Numbered from the stretch's first letter, positions 24,726 through 39,383 are shown. The stretch: DNA of 64,000 nucleotides from Hippophae tibetana (GCA_037013495.1 CM072805.1:41039169-41103168), one strand, 5' to 3'. Numbers and translations are program-made. The notes: a model not told the origin generated them from the sequence alone.

Positions 24726-25660
24726 TGTTCATAGAATCATGTGTAATAGTCTTAAACGTGGGTAATTCAATAGATTTTTTAAGTTATTCTCACAATCAAT
24801 AGTAGTTATCTTTAAGCATTCATTAGCATTATCAATATCAGGGGATTCAGATACTTTAAAAACATTAAACATTACTTGTTCATCTTGCACTCTCATTGTA
24901 AGCTCACATTTTTGTACATCAATGAGTTCTTTTTCGATTGCTAAGAATGAATGATCAAGTATGATAGGAATGTTATTATCCTCTTCCATGTCTAATACAA
25001 TAAAATCCACTAAAAATGTAATTTTGTCTACCTTTACTAGTACATCTTCTACCACACCCCAAGGTCTCTTAATTGATCTATCTACCATTTGTAATATTAC
25101 TTAAGTGAGTTTGGCTTTACCTACTTCCAATTTTTTGAAAATTGATAATGGCATAAGGTTAATGCTAGAACCAAAGTCACACAATGACTAAAGTGAATAT
25201 TCCCAATAGTTTAAGGAATGTCAAAACTACCTAAATCTTTCAGTTTTTGTGGTAGTTTTCTAGCAATGATGGAATTATAACCTTCAATTAAGGCTATTAT
25301 TTCATTATCTCCAAGCCTCATTTTCTTAGACAAAAAGTCTTTTAGAAATTTGGCATAAGAAGATATTTGTTCAAGTGCATCTTTAAATGATATGTTTATA
25401 TGTAGCTTCTTGAAGACTTCCAGAAATTTTTAAAATTGTTTTTTCAATTTTTGAAGGAAAGGATTAGTAGGTTTGTAGTTGTTGTGTTTACTTTAACTTA
25501 ATTATTTACTTTCCATTTATCACTTTATCCATTAATTTATGGCTCTCTTCATCCTTGTTAGATTTCAATTCTTCCTTATTATTTTTAGTCTCATGGTCCT
25601 CCTCTAAAGTTTTACCACTACTTTGTCCATACTTTCTCTTCTTAGGTTTACATTTGTGTC
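24726..25660 (-). mobile_element. Gypsy (Ty3-type) gag-pol fragment, protease region
   Basis: On the minus strand the order is a gag-end motif (VFKKLHINISFKDALEQI, SSYAKFLKDFLSKK), then KLPQKLKDLGSFDIP, then a retropepsin-like region (FGSSINLMPLSIF, DRSIKRPWGVVEDVLVKVDK, FIVLDMEEDNNIPIIL). This order and wording are typical of plant Gypsy polyproteins. No LTR or later pol domains were found, so it is a short internal fossil with several breaks. It looks old. It lies between the telomere-like repeat and a MITE. Confidence 0.85.
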
Positions 25661-26080
25661 ACGAAGGTTATCTTAAGACTTTTTGACTTATAGCTTAGAA
25701 AAATTGTCCTATTTGAATGGACATGTAGTCTTTAATCATTTTCATTAAAACATTTGTATTATACTCTTTAGGTTGCTTCTTTGTTGTAGTTGTTAAAAAA
25801 TAGATGGTGAAATAATTAACAATTGAATTGTTTTTCTATTATTCATAGCATTTTTATGTATAAATAATTATTATTCAATTTCGTTAACTTTCACTTCAAT
25901 AAAGATAGAAAGTATTCGTAATTTTTTTGAAACTTTAAAAATATTTATGATATTATTTCAAAATTTGAGAATACTTTTTATAATATCTTAAAAACTCGAA
26001 GGGATAAAAAAGAGGAAGTAAAAAAAAATTAAGATGGAAGAGTCGTAATAGTTTATAAATTGTTAAGAAAAATTATCATA

Positions 26081-26335
26081 TAAGTCACTTTGTTTATATC
26101 ATTTGAACATTTTAATTACTTAACTTTTGTAAGAGATTTATAAATTATTCGATTTTTAAATTAAATAATCACTTAGATGATTAAAGTGTTTTTTCACTAT
26201 AAACAATAAAAAGTCTAATCACATAACATCGTAATTATGTGATTAAAATATCATAATATTAAAAATCGAATGACTTATATCTTTTGTAAAAATTATATGA
26301 TCAAAATATCCTTATAACATAAACAAAATGACTTA
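26081..26335. mobile_element. MITE with long imperfect inverted repeats
   Basis: The left arm is taagtcactttgtttatatc through cttttgtaagagatttataaattattcgattttta. The reverse complement of the right end is taagtcattttgtttatgtt through ttttacaaaagatataagtcattcgattttta. The arms are about 80 bases and the central loop is AT-rich and non-coding. The element lies just 3' of the zinc finger gene. Confidence 0.75.
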
Positions 26336-26956
26336 ATTCTAATTATTAATTGTATCAAGTTTTGCAACCTAGTTTACTTGTTATTTGAGAAAATTTATGA
26401 GAAATAAAATAAATAACTCTTATAACGTTAAAAATAATAATTTAATTCAATAATATTAAATAAGATATAATTGAATAGTGTTAAATATGAAATAATATAT
26501 CAAAATTGTTTCAATAATAAAAATATATAAATTAAACATAAAATATAACACCAATTAAATAAACAATAACAAGTTTTAGGTCCATAATTTATGGACACCA
26601 AAGAGTCCATTTTATACAAATACATGTAAAGAAAAGAAAAATTGAAATTGAAAATGGTTTAGCATATAAAATAAAGATAATGACGATAACAAGCTTAGAG
26701 TTCCAAAAACTGTGGGTTTAAGCAGAGCCGTAGAGAAATCAAGGTAATTCTTAATTAATTCTACAATATCTTCTCTCAGTTCAATCATTCCAAAGTACCT
26801 CAAACTCTAGAAGGAGAGTTGCAAAAAATGGAAAATATAAACCTAGAGCAAGAACATTTTGGCACTAACTTTAACTCAATGACCCAGTTTATGAATTGAA
26901 TTGAATTCCTAGAGCAAGAACACACAATTCAGTTCAATTGAATTCCTTTAAACAAA

Positions 26957-27815
26957 TTAAGACTCCAGTTTATGAACTCCCTCGTCCATCAAAATCTCTT
27001 GGTATCGACATTCTTGGCTGCAAAATGCTTTCTCCCCCCTACATTACAATACAACAATCTGATAAGAAAGTTAAGAACTTGCAATCTGTGCCACAATCAG
27101 ATCATAACTTTTAGCCTCTGGTGACCTTAAGAAGGTCTGTTTTTCTTGGGAGTAATGGAACCGGGGAAAGAAAAAAATCAACAAAGATAAACACAATAAA
27201 TTTAACATGTTTCCACAAATTGTTTAGTTTTCACCTCAAATCCCAAATTCTACTAATATCAAAAAGTCTTAACGAATACCGAATACAATCTATACCTCAA
27301 GAATAATAAAAAATCAAGAAGAATGCAAGAACACAATAAATTTAACAACAAATTGTCTAATCCACTCCTTAAATCTCAAATTCTACTAATATCAAATCTT
27401 GAATACAAGAATCTTAAACCAATATCTCTATATATATTTCAAAATGATATTAAAAATCCAAAATAATACTCAAACACAAATACACCCAAACCTCACAACA
27501 ACACAAAAGACACACAAACAAAGAAATCCAAAAATTATCAAAACATATTCTTTATTTTACGACAATAGGATAAAAGAGATTTGGATACCAAAATCCACAA
27601 TCACACAACAAAACCAATTATTGTGTCACGTACTAATTGACTTAGGCTCATAAACATAGATGATGAATTGCTTTTTGCGCTTACTTCACCTGGCGAAGCA
27701 CATTTAACCTTATTCACACACACATATATATATATATAGTCATTCAAATCATCCAAATATCATTAACACCTTCTTTTGCGCTTACTTCACCTGGGGAAGC
27801 ACATTTAACCTTATT

Positions 27816-27853
<38 letters not shown>

Positions 27854-29661
27854 GTCATTCAAATCATCCAAATATCATTAACACCTTCTATGATGGCAGT
27901 TTAAGTCTCATTACTAGTAGAATTTTCAACTCTTATTATAACTCCTAATATAATAAGTAATTAAACCCCACAGACCTTTCCACTTTCACTTCCAAAACCG
28001 TTTCTCATATCTGTCTTTTGGGCTACTTTCCTAACAGTTTTGAAACGAAAAGACAATATTGCATGAGATTGAGACGCCCTTCAAGAGTTGCTTTTATTTT
28101 TGACCCTTAGAGGGTCTGTTGTGAAAGTATGTTAGACACAATTGATTAACACATACTACGCCATCGAAATGAATTTTATAACATCAATTTTAATCACTGA
28201 AAATAGATAAAAATGTTACAAAATTCATTTAAATTAAATCAATTATATTATATAATCCTCCTAAAATTATGAATGATGTTATTTAATAACGAAATAAAGA
28301 TAAATTATATTATTTTAATAATTTTTTACTACATTTTTTTATCATTTTTATGAGAAATAGATAAACGTGATTAACACAATTATTTAACAATAGTAAAATG
28401 ATAATTAATATTAAAAATTCACAAAATATTTAGTTTAATATTTGTTAATTATCAATGTTTTATTTTAATGTTTTATTGATTTTTTTTATAATTTTAAAAA
28501 AAAAATTAAAATATATATTAAAATAACTTTATGTTTAAATATTATTATTATTGATTTTTTTTTAAACATTTTATATTAAATTTCACATTTATCTTTCTTA
28601 TATATTCTTATTTTAATTCATGTTTTAATCATTTAATAAAAAATAATAATATTTTAATGAAAAAAAGAGAACTACTATGTATGTTTGTCCTGCTTAATGA
28701 AAAAAAAGAGAACCAATCTCAATTTTCTCATGTTTTTCGTTTCTCACTCTTGAACTAGAAATTTAGCAATCTCTATATACAAAGACTAAACGCCATAAAT
28801 CTGCAATTCAGAATAATCATAATAAAAGAATTAAGTTATTTGAGTAAAAGCAAACAAATAAAATGATTAGATAATTTAGAACAACCTGTACATGTAAATA
28901 TCTTTGCCTTGGTCCAAATTCTTCTTGCAAGTGTAACAAAAGCTGAGGAAACTCTCAAAGGAAAACTCTGATCCATCACCAACAATCAAATCATCATTTT
29001 TAGCTTCAGAAACTCCACAGCAACTCTCCACAATGCAATCATCGAATATATGAGTCGTTTTTGGGTTCGGTCCATGACAAATAACACAAGTGTACTCCTC
29101 TAAAAGCTCCATTTCACTTGTAGAGAGACACCTAGCGACAACCCCATCAGAAGAAGAACAACAACCCAACCGAGTATTCACAGACCCAAAAGCAGATTTA
29201 TTCACTGGTGATGGAGATAAACCAGAATTAGAAGAACCCAATTGAGAATTTCTCGTTTTGATCCCAAAATCAGCAGGAGATTTGGGAGATTGGGTTGGAG
29301 AAAGAACTGAGTGTGAAAGATGAGGTATTTGAATTTTCAATTGGGATCCAAAAAGGACCATACGGGATTCTGATCTTGATTGAATAGAATCAGGATTCTC
29401 TTCTATCAGAGCATCAACAATTGCAAGACCAATGCCTTTGGAATCTAATTTGTCCCAGTGTCGTTTCGATTCTGGTTCTTGCGCTTTATGGTTATTTGGT
29501 TCAGATAAAAAGGAGTTTCTCAGACTAGAAAATGGTTTGCTATCAAGTATGGATGTTGGGCTCATTGTAGCTTCATTTTCAAAGAACCCCTTTGAAGTTA
29601 AACCTGTAAACAATCTTGGAGAACTAAAGAAAGATGAAATGGGTTTAGTGAAATCTGCCAT
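26957..29661 (-). CDS. FCS-like zinc finger (FLZ, DUF581) protein
   Basis: Two exons, 28886-29661 and 26957-27038, join AG|GGGGGAG in frame to give 285 residues. The N terminus begins MADFTKPISSFFSSPRLFTG. A linker rich in Ser/Pro leads to EEYTCVICHGPNPKTTHIFD, the motif that precedes the finger in many FLZ proteins. The FLZ core follows: FLSFCYTCKKNL, DIYMYRGEKAFCSQECR, with Cys242, Cys245, Cys265 and Cys269, giving C-x2-C-x19-C-x3-C with the diagnostic FCS. The tail is YQEILMDEGVHKLES. FLZ proteins are SnRK1-interacting adaptors linked to energy and stress signalling; that role is from the family. The 1847-base intron splits the finger after IYMYR, as expected for the family, and contains a tandem duplication. 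Upstream, a possible leader intron (29726-29824) has good splice sites. Without the far 3' exon the protein would end prematurely and lack half the finger. Confidence 0.92.
27673..27892. repeat. Tandem duplication (about 101-base unit) with variable (AC)n(AT)n, inside the FLZ intron
   Basis: The unit ttttgcgcttacttcacctg through catccaaatatcattaacac occurs twice, at 27673-27773 and 27774-27892. The copies differ almost only in the length of the internal CA/TA run. This implies a recent duplication followed by microsatellite growth. Confidence 0.85.
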
Positions 29662-30993
29662 TGTAGTAGCTTACTGGTTTTGGGGCTTCAGATCTTTACT
29701 TCAGTACCACTAGAAAGCTAGAATTCTGTACCAAACAAAATTTCAAATTAAAAAAAAAAGTTTTCAAAAACCAAAGCTTTATACTTTACTCATATAAGAG
29801 AGTCAAAGAGATTGTGAGATTCACCTGAAAAGGGTAGTATTTGATTTCGCCTTCATAGTTCTGTTTCACCTCTAATTAGGTCCAGATTTACATAAAGTTT
29901 TGATTTTTCGAGGTTGGGAATTCTAAACAACGGTGGATCAACCATCTTGATTATCAAAATACCCAGAAACCATAAATCTCAAAACAAGTTCCATCTAACC
30001 TCTCACAACTACTAAAGCTCACTGACCTCCATTTTTTTGAAGTTTAGAAAACCCAAAAGACAGGAAATACTAACAAAAATGACAAAGAATCAATCCAAGC
30101 TCAGAACAGAGATGCAAAACACCCTCACAAGTCATGATCAAAGAACAAATCTTGCATGCATCAGACAGCAAAAAAACAAAGGTTGGGTTTTTGTTGTACC
30201 ATCCTCAGCAAAAAAATGGTTCTTTTTTTGTAAAAAACGATTCAATCTTTACAAACAAACAAGAGCATTAGACACTAAAAAAACTCACAAGGTTAAAACA
30301 AAAACCAGGCCTGAGATAAACTCGGCATCAAAACAAAACAAAACACAACATTTAGTTGAGGGTGATAATCAAACGTTATCAATATGTACTAAAATCACTC
30401 ATACATGTTCTCTCTCTCTTTTATGTTAGTGGGTTATCTTTTAAGCCTATTCTTTTTCTTTTTTTATTTGCCCACTAATTCAGTTTTGCCATCATTGTCC
30501 TGAAAAATCAATATGAAGTTGAAAAGAGAGAAAATTGAGAAAGACTGAGAGTGGAGATTTGAAGAGTTGGTGGTGGTGAGTGACCTCCGTGCTTTTAAAG
30601 ACGCATTATGTATGTATGTGGGTGTGTGCATGAGAATCAGTGGTTGCGATGCATACATAAAACCAACACGCTTCTCTCCACTTGCCCAGATTTGGTAGTT
30701 TTTTCACCAACCTCTCTGTTTCTTTGCCATACAACTTACTCAATTTTATTTTTTTAGTAAAATTATTCATTCCCTTCAAAATATATCATTAAATAGTATC
30801 GTAGATCAATAAATTTAAAATTAATATATTTTTTATTTCAAAATATAAATATTTAATAAAAAATAAAGAAAAAATAATCTAATTTATAAATTATATACAT
30901 CAAAAATAATTCTCCAACGTCACTGCCTTGGATATACCCATGTATCTCGCCCACCAAAATATGCTCATGCCTTTGAAATAATGTAAGTTGGGA
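29662..30993. other. Upstream region of the FLZ gene
   Basis: On the minus strand, 29662-29725 reads as leader, followed upstream by a candidate 99-base intron and more leader-like sequence. The plus-strand frame at 30037-30429 is A-rich, with no family resemblance, and is rejected as a gene. The promoter position was not fixed. Confidence 0.4.
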
Positions 30994-31214
30994 AAAAATA
31001 TATGTTATAATGCATAAATGATTAAAAATTAATCCACCCTGTACCTATTTCTCCTAAAAAAAATAATAAAAATTAAAATACGAGATAATAAAAGATTATT
31101 TATAAATAATAAAAATATATGTTATAATGCATAAATGATTAAAAATTAATCCACCCTGTACCTATTTCTCCTAAAAAAATTAAAATACGAGATAATAAAA
31201 GATTTATAAATAAT
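30994..31214. repeat. Near-identical tandem duplication, about 117 and 104 bases
   Basis: aaaaatatatgttataatgc through ccaccctgtacctatttctc and taaaatacgagataataaaa is present twice, head to tail. The copies differ mainly by short A/T indels, so the duplication is recent. Non-coding. Confidence 0.9.
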
Positions 31215-32289
31215 CTATTAATATGTATTAATTAAATTATATTAGATAAATTTATAAAATATTTTTTATTAAATATATAGCGTAAATTTAGAAAATTCAT
31301 TTATTTATGTAAATTTATTAAAATTTTAAATAATATTATAATTATTTTTTGTGGAAGTAAATTTATATCAAGTAACGTTCTATAGACATATATTTATAAA
31401 TCATTAAAAAATCACATCATAAAAAATATTAAGATTAAATAAAATTTAAAAAATATGTGATAAAAGTTTATGTCTACATTTTGATGTTTTGAATTTAGAA
31501 GTTTTGACATATGACATAATCATAAATAATTAATATAGTAATGTTTCAAATACACGAGGAATTACCATTGGTTGAGTTACTTTATATATTATTATCTAAG
31601 GTACGACTTGACTCCCTTCTTTATTCTACATTCTTGAATCTAAGCATTTCTTTTTTTATTTGTTTTTCGAAGGTTCTCTTTCTCGATGTTTAAGTCATTG
31701 CGTTTTGTCGATTTAACCATGACTTTCTAAGCATTTTAGGAAAGAGGTCAAAGATAAACTCACCCAAGAAAGATTCCCTAAAAGAAAAAGGTCAATTAGT
31801 TTGATACACTCACTACATGAGAAAATCAATAAGTAAAGGTTTAGTGATTGACTATGCCTTTCTAAGGAAGAATTCTCATTTCAAAGTGATAAGACTCTAT
31901 TTCCTCACCCAGATGGTGAGCTAGAAGGAAAGAAATATTACATGCATGCAATGATAGAATAGAACGACATACATCTACTCGAGACAAGGAAGGGCAAACA
32001 AAGTAGTAGTAAACTTTTACGTGCTTAGAGTAGGCATGGAACACAGGTTCATTAAAACTTGATAACCTTTTTTGTGTTCCATAAATTGAGAAAAAATTGA
32101 TCTCGGTTAATTATTGTGTGAAGACAACAATGTATATGTTCAATTTTTCTCTAATACATTCTTTATAAAGAACTTGAACACCAGGACTATTGTTTTAATG
32201 AGGAAGTTAGAGATGGACTCCACACAGTTTCAAAGACTTTTTCTAATGCATCACAATTAGGTATTATTTCTTACAAACAAACATCTTTA

Positions 32290-35190
32290 CATGGAGAATT
32301 ATGACATGACAAATTAGGTTATTCACATCAAGATGTCATTACACATGTGATTCAAAATACAAATAAAGTTGTATTATTAAATAGTTACCCTAAGCTATCT
32401 AGTGCTTGTCAACTATGCAATTCATATAGGTTATCTTCTACTAAGTACATACTAGATGTAAAACACCTTTAAATATTATTCATATAGATTTCTAAGGTTT
32501 GTCTCTTGTAATCTCCATAAAAAAGGAAATATTTTTTACCTTTTATGGATAATTATACTATATATCAATAGATATATGTTCTTAATAATAAAATTCAAGC
32601 TACCTCTTTTCTTTTTCATTTTGAGGTTATGGTTAATAGGAAATATTATGTTACAATTAAACAATTACAAAGTGATGGGGGTACTAAACTCATAACCCTT
32701 AGTCAAAACTTATTTTAAGGGGGCTATATTAGACGTATCTTGTGTCCTTATACACCATCACAGAATAGTATGGTTGAAAGGAAAAAAATACCATGTTATT
32801 GAGTCTTGTTTTTCTATGTTTCTCAAATCAAGTGTTCTAATGTGTTGTTAGGATTGTTCTTTTAAAACCTTTGCATTTGATAAATAGGCTACATTCACTT
32901 TATTTAACCACAAGAGACATTCGTAACTTTTGTTTGACATAGTTCTTGAATATACTCATTTGAGAAAGTTGGTATGTGAATATGCTTACTATTTGAGACC
33001 CTATAAATCTAACAAGTTAGAACGTCGGTCTTTACCCTATGTTTTCTTAAGGTATGCCTCTCACCATAAAGGTTTTTATTTCTTAGAACTAACTAATCGT
33101 AAGGTCTGTCTCTTCTCATGTTCAATTCAATGAGTCTATATTTCCTTTTTTTTACCTAAACTAGTTATTTTACCTATTTATAATTACTTTTTTTCTCATC
33201 CATCCAACTCATTTAGTTTACCTTTTCATATTTTTTATGCGCCTTCATTGTCTACATTTGACTCATATCCTATATATGTTCCTTATCAGCTAGACATAAT
33301 ACTCATTTGCATTAATCTCTATCACATCTTCCGTCTACCCAGTCTGTTTCATTCCATTCACCTATCTCAATCAGCTCTGGTTGTTCACCAACTTTGCCTG
33401 GACTTTTTCAACACAATTTGCTTTCTTCCTCTACTTTATCACCACCATCAAATGATATGCATTATATATCTCATTTGTCTCATACTTATTCTCTACCTAA
33501 ACTTCTATTTGATTCATTTCAAGCCTTTAAAACCTTAAGCATTCAACTCACTATTAATTTTCTTCTTAGTTATGCAAATAGAGGTCATCAACCTTCAACT
33601 GCACCTAATACTTATCCTATACTTATCGGAGCAAAAAAAAAGGAATTTTCAAACCTAAGATACTCTTATTTTTGATAATTCTATCAGACCCAACTTCAGT
33701 TATAAAATCCTTAGCCATTCTAGAATGAAAAAATGCTATACAAAATGAATTTGATTCATTCATTCAGAATGGAATGTGGGAATTAGTTCCACCATCTGAA
33801 AGGAGTAAGGTTACTAGCATAAATGAGTTTTTAGAACCAAGTTGAAAGCTTATAGAACTTTTGAAAAGTACAAATATAGAGTTATGGTAAACAGATTTCA
33901 ACAAATTGAAGGAATTGACTATATTAAATCTTTTAACCAAGTTGTCAAACCAAATACCATATGTATAGTGTTTAGTCTTATTTTCTCTCAACATTGGTGT
34001 ATCAAACAGCTTGATATCAACATAACATATCTTAATGGTGATATTGTGGAAGAGGTTTATATGTCATATCCTGTAGGTTTTGTTGATGCAACATTTCCTT
34101 CTCATGTTTTTTGTTTAAAAAAGGTCATTTATGGCTTGAAAGAGACTCTTATAGCATATATCTTGAAATTCAATGAATGCTTATTAGAATGAGGCTTTCA
34201 TGGATCCAATTCTAATGCCTCAATGATGATATACAAGCATGATGATGACTTTATTGTGTTTCTTATCTACATTGATGATATCATAGTAACAAGAAACAAA
34301 TCTTGACTGATTCAAACTTTCATCAATAAATTGAATAAAGTTTTGGTGGAAGGATTTAAATAATCTCAACTATTTTTTAGGCGTAGAGATTACTACATGT
34401 GATGTTTGCATCTTTGTCAATCCATGTATGATAGAGATCATATAAACAAAGTTCCATTTGGAAACTCCAAGGCATCTCTACCCTTATGATTTCAACTAAA
34501 AAAACTATTCAAACTCTTTGTTCTCTTCTTGTTATACCACACTTTTTAGAATTTTTATTAGTGTCATTCAAAATTGCACTCTTATTAGACTTGAGATTAG
34601 CTTTTCAATGAACAAACTTTGTTATTTATTGCACTATCCTATTGAGAAAAATTAGGTTGGAACCTAGATACTTGTGAGGTATCTTAAAGGATCACCTGAT
34701 CATGGTCTTATATTATATAGTTTAGGTAGTCTTAACATCTCTGCCTATACTGATGTAGATTGGGTATCGTGTAGTAATGATAGACAATCAACCTTGGAAT
34801 ATTGTGTTTTCCTTGGTTCTTTGGTGGCTTAGATTCAGAAATGCATAAGGTTGTTTCCTGCTTATCTATTGAGGTAGAATTTAGGGCACTTTCTCACACA
34901 GTGTGTAAAGTTATATGAATTCAGAAAATGTTTGTTAAATTGTAAGTAAAGTTATTAAATACACCTTCAGTTTTATATGATAACACCAATATTGATTATT
35001 TAACTAAACATCCAATTTATCATGATAGAATTAAGTACATTGAGATAGATTTGTACTTCATTCAAGAGAAAGTTGTAGTTGGTGAATCATGAATACACTT
35101 CAATGCATGAACAACTTATTGATATCATGGCAAATGCATGGGCAAGCAACAAGTTCATTGAGTTGAAGACTAAACTCACAATCATTCCTA
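32290..35190 (+). mobile_element. Decayed Copia (Ty1-type) polyprotein region
   Basis: Recognisable parts in Copia order are a GAG-pre-integrase/integrase region (YSHQDVITHVIQ, NSYPKLSSACQLC) at about 32310-32900, a post-integrase piece (YYLRPYKSNKLERRSLPYVF) at about 32980-33110, reverse transcriptase (QLDINITYLNGDIVEEVYM, VFCLKKVIYGLKE, FLIYIDDIIV) at about 33790-34310, and RNase H-like traces to about 35190. No LTR pair was identified. Many breaks; an old fossil. Confidence 0.85.
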
Positions 35191-38100
35191 AACTTTGAGT
35201 CTATCAAAAAATGCTATACATTCACTATTTTGCTAAATAGATTACACACACGTGAATACATGTAACTCTCTTATGAAGAGAATGTGATGCATTTCTTACT
35301 ATGAAAGTAGTGTTGTAGTCATTCATAATGTCTTCTTTCTTTTGTCAACTTAAACATCTTTCTTTGATTGTTAAACTATTTAATGAATTAGACCTAATTC
35401 AATAATAAAGAAATTAAAATGTTCATCGTGAATAATAAGATTGAATGGAGTCTATTATGTTAGAATGTAAAAATAATTTGAAAAGGTAGAAATTTTAGGT
35501 TGAAATAACTGGAAAAGAAAACATATGGGAGAAAAATAAAAATAAAAATAAATTTTGGAAGAGAAATTACCAGACAATTTTGTTACTTTACTTTCCCTCG
35601 ATTTAGGTGTAATTTTTTGATCAAAATAAAATTTCATCTAAAAAATAGAATTTTATAAAGAAAATTTTGAAGTACATGCCCAAATTGTATTTTTGAAGAG
35701 ATTATTTATTATTTTTGTAGTATATAATAATGTGTTATTTCAAATTAATAAAATTTAAAAAAATATAACTTTTTATTTGAAAAAAAATATCTTATATATT
35801 TAAAAATAATAAATAATACTTAATTTTTATAAAGTAGTGAAACATATTTTAAATTCTTGTATGTAATAGGGTTGAATATAGGACACTTTTTTTGCCGTAA
35901 TAATTATTCTATTTTTTTAACTTTCTTTGTCGTAATAATTATTCTATTTTTTTATATTTGATTGTATGAATGGAAATTTGTTGAAAAAAATATCAATTTT
36001 TATATTAATAAAAAAATGTTCTCGTGAGAGATTAAAAGAAAGACAAGACAAGGACGAGAATTATCTTTCACATCCTATCTATTTTTTAATTTTTTTTATC
36101 ATTTATTTTAAAATGTTTTTAAAATTATATTTAAATTAAATAATTTTTCTCAAAAATAATTTAATATTTTAATATATGATTGACAAGTTAACAAAATAAA
36201 TAATTTAATTATAATTATAATTTAATATTTAAATTTTAAATTTTAAAAAAATATTATTAATTCAATTTTTACATTAAGTTTTATTATACATTTAATCACT
36301 TAGATTATAAAATTTACTTTTTAATGCGATTGCTTTGAGAAAAATTATCATTTAAAGATATAATAAAATTTTATCTATTTTTATAAAAGCATTATATTTC
36401 TTATCAAATGAAAAAATATATAATTTAAATTTAAATATTTAACAACAAAATAATAATAATTAATAATACTTTTATGAAAAAATTTATTACAAATTTTCAA
36501 CTGAGAATATTACTTTCTTCTCTGCGAAGAAATTACATTATATTAGTGTCTAAAAATGTAAATATAAATATAGATACATAGCTTGTAACTGGTATCTTTC
36601 CAAAAACCAAAGATAACATAACATTTTCAACCTTATTATTTTTATAAATTAAATATATTAATTATATTTTAAAATCAATATATTATAATTATTTTATTAT
36701 TATATTTTTAAACACCTTAACTATTTCTTATAAATTTTGATTTATTTAGATATATTTTATAAAAAAAATAAATATAAACGAATTAGAATTTACTAGCAGT
36801 AACTATTTGAATAGAAAATATGTTAAAAATTATAAAAATAATTAAAATTGATTTATAATAATTAAAATATTAATAAATATAATAATAAAATAATTAAAAT
36901 AATTAAAATTTATCCATTTATGAATTTAAAAGGAATTATATGCAATTTTTCGATATAAAAATTGAAACTAAAAGGATACAAGAAAGGGCTTAAGGCTTAT
37001 TATAATTAATCTCACAATTGATTAAGTAAATGTACTTATCAAGTTGCATTGATTCAATAATTTTTCAACTCAAATTCATTGGGAAAATCCCAAGGTAACC
37101 AGTACTATGATTGCAAGTCAAAATCACCACTACATATTAAAACTTTGTTTAGACCAATTTCTCAATTATTAGTCACAAATTAACAAAATCTACATCATGT
37201 CAGTATCCTTGCTTTTCTAATGGAAATTATGGTCCACAGGTATTAATTACAAATAATAGGTAATTGAGTAAAATCACTAACTCTCAATCTAAATAAATTT
37301 AATGAGGGTCCAATAGTGTACCTAAATTAACCTCAGGGGACAGTAATTTTGAATAATAATAATAATAATAATAGCACTATAAATAGTCAGTATAAATCCG
37401 ATTTTTTTTTATCAAAATATCATTAAAAAAAATTAGGTTCATAGAATTTTTATTTACGTTAAATTAAAGCTATACACAATGATGAAATATTTTGATGATC
37501 TATCCTATCGATAAAACCAAAAGTATCAATACCAAAAATAGCTTAATGTTATTTCTTAAAAAATATTGAGAAATGTAGATAAATATAGATGGATATATCA
37601 GTTGTTTCAATTTAGGTTCAAACACTACTTTATACTTTAATTTGAAAAAATCTTACAAAAATTTTAATTTATTGATTTTTCATATAAAAGAATAAATATT
37701 GATAGTTATAATGATATAAATTTATAATATTAATATTTTCATTTGAATACATAATTATGCCTTGTAATTTTTAATATGGTAATATTATCTTTAATTTTTT
37801 AAATTAGAGAGGATACACCCCTTTTTACTCTTCGTAGAACAAAATTTAAGTATAATATTTATAAAATTACAAATAAATTATATATATGTAATAAAATTAT
37901 GACTTTTATGGATTTAAGTTTTTAAGTTTATTAAGAATCATATTTACCCTAAAGATGAGATATATATATATAACATCATAATTCTCTATCAATGTTGATA
38001 AAAACTTGAAAACTTATACATTATATTTTAACAATTATAACTAAAATCATTATTACATAATGTGATAGTATGAATATATTTTATTTTATTTATACTGATG

Positions 38101-39383
38101 TTATCATAATTTGGAAAATCAAACTCATGCAAAGTTTTTTTATTAAGGTATTTAAGTTTGTTTGTATTGAATGTAATTTTATGTATTTTTTTAATTCTTA
38201 TTTTTTTTCTATTTAGTGTTGTATTATATTTAATTTTAGTAAATAAAAAATAAATCTACCAACATAGTCACAATTTAAAAAATAAAAAATAAAAAAATAC
38301 CAACGAATTTAAAATTTAACAATATATAATTTACTTGAGTATATAAAAAATTTAAATTCAAACCTCAATTACAAATATACGAGTAATATAATTATTTAAA
38401 AAATATCAAAACAAAATAAAAATAAAAATAAAAATATTAAACTAAAATATTAAAATATATAAAAGTATAATTAAAAACATGCGAGTAACAATCATCAACC
38501 AAAATCTTTTCTCATCTTTTTTCAACTTGCTCCATCCTTTACTTTTATTTTATTATTTTTATTTTTGTTCTTATATTTTTTGTTTATTTAAGTAAAAGAA
38601 ATTAACTTATTTTTCTTATTTTGTTACTATTTTTTCTCCCATTTTCTTAGCTCTTATTAGTACCTAGATTCTTTATTTTTATAATTGGTGGATACATATT
38701 TTATTAGTACTCTTTCATAATAATAAACTTTAGGGAAATTAACTAAGTTGTATCCTTTTCTACTATTTGTAATCTATTTCAACCCCTGTTTATTTTGAAA
38801 AACTATCCATTATGCCCTTTTATCTAATTAGTAATTAGATTTCATATTATTCATATTTCTGTCTAATTTTTAGAAACTTAACTAGTTAGACACTAATAAT
38901 TGGTTTGAGATAAATCATATATACATTTTTTTAAATTTTTCTTTGCTCAATTTGATAAAATTCAGTTAATTAAACAATTATATAATTGAGTTATGAAATT
39001 GAACATATATCAAATTGAATATATGTCAAATTAAAAACTAATAACCTTTAATTTTTATCTAATTTGGCCACACTCACTCAAACGACTCTATTTCTTCCTT
39101 CATTTTTTTTGTTTTTCTCCTATTTCTTTACTTTTTTTCTTGTAATTCCCTTCACACACTCTCAAACATCTTCGCGATTCCCCTCGACATTCAAACTCAG
39201 CCTCATACATCAACATTTAAATGCATAGTTTAACAATAACATTAAATGCTTAGCAATAGAGTAAAAATGATTTAAGACCGCACTCTACAGAGAGACTATT
39301 GATGAACGCAATAGACAGAGAAAGAAGTACATAAAAAAACAACATAGATGGATTTGTATGATCAAAATAATAAGTTTATATAC

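Noticed and set aside
29432-29713. 93-codon plus-strand frame
   Set aside because: Antisense shadow of the FLZ first exon.
30037-30429. 130-codon plus-strand frame
   Set aside because: Lys/Thr/Gln-rich translation of A-rich DNA upstream of the FLZ gene; no domain and no expected codon bias.
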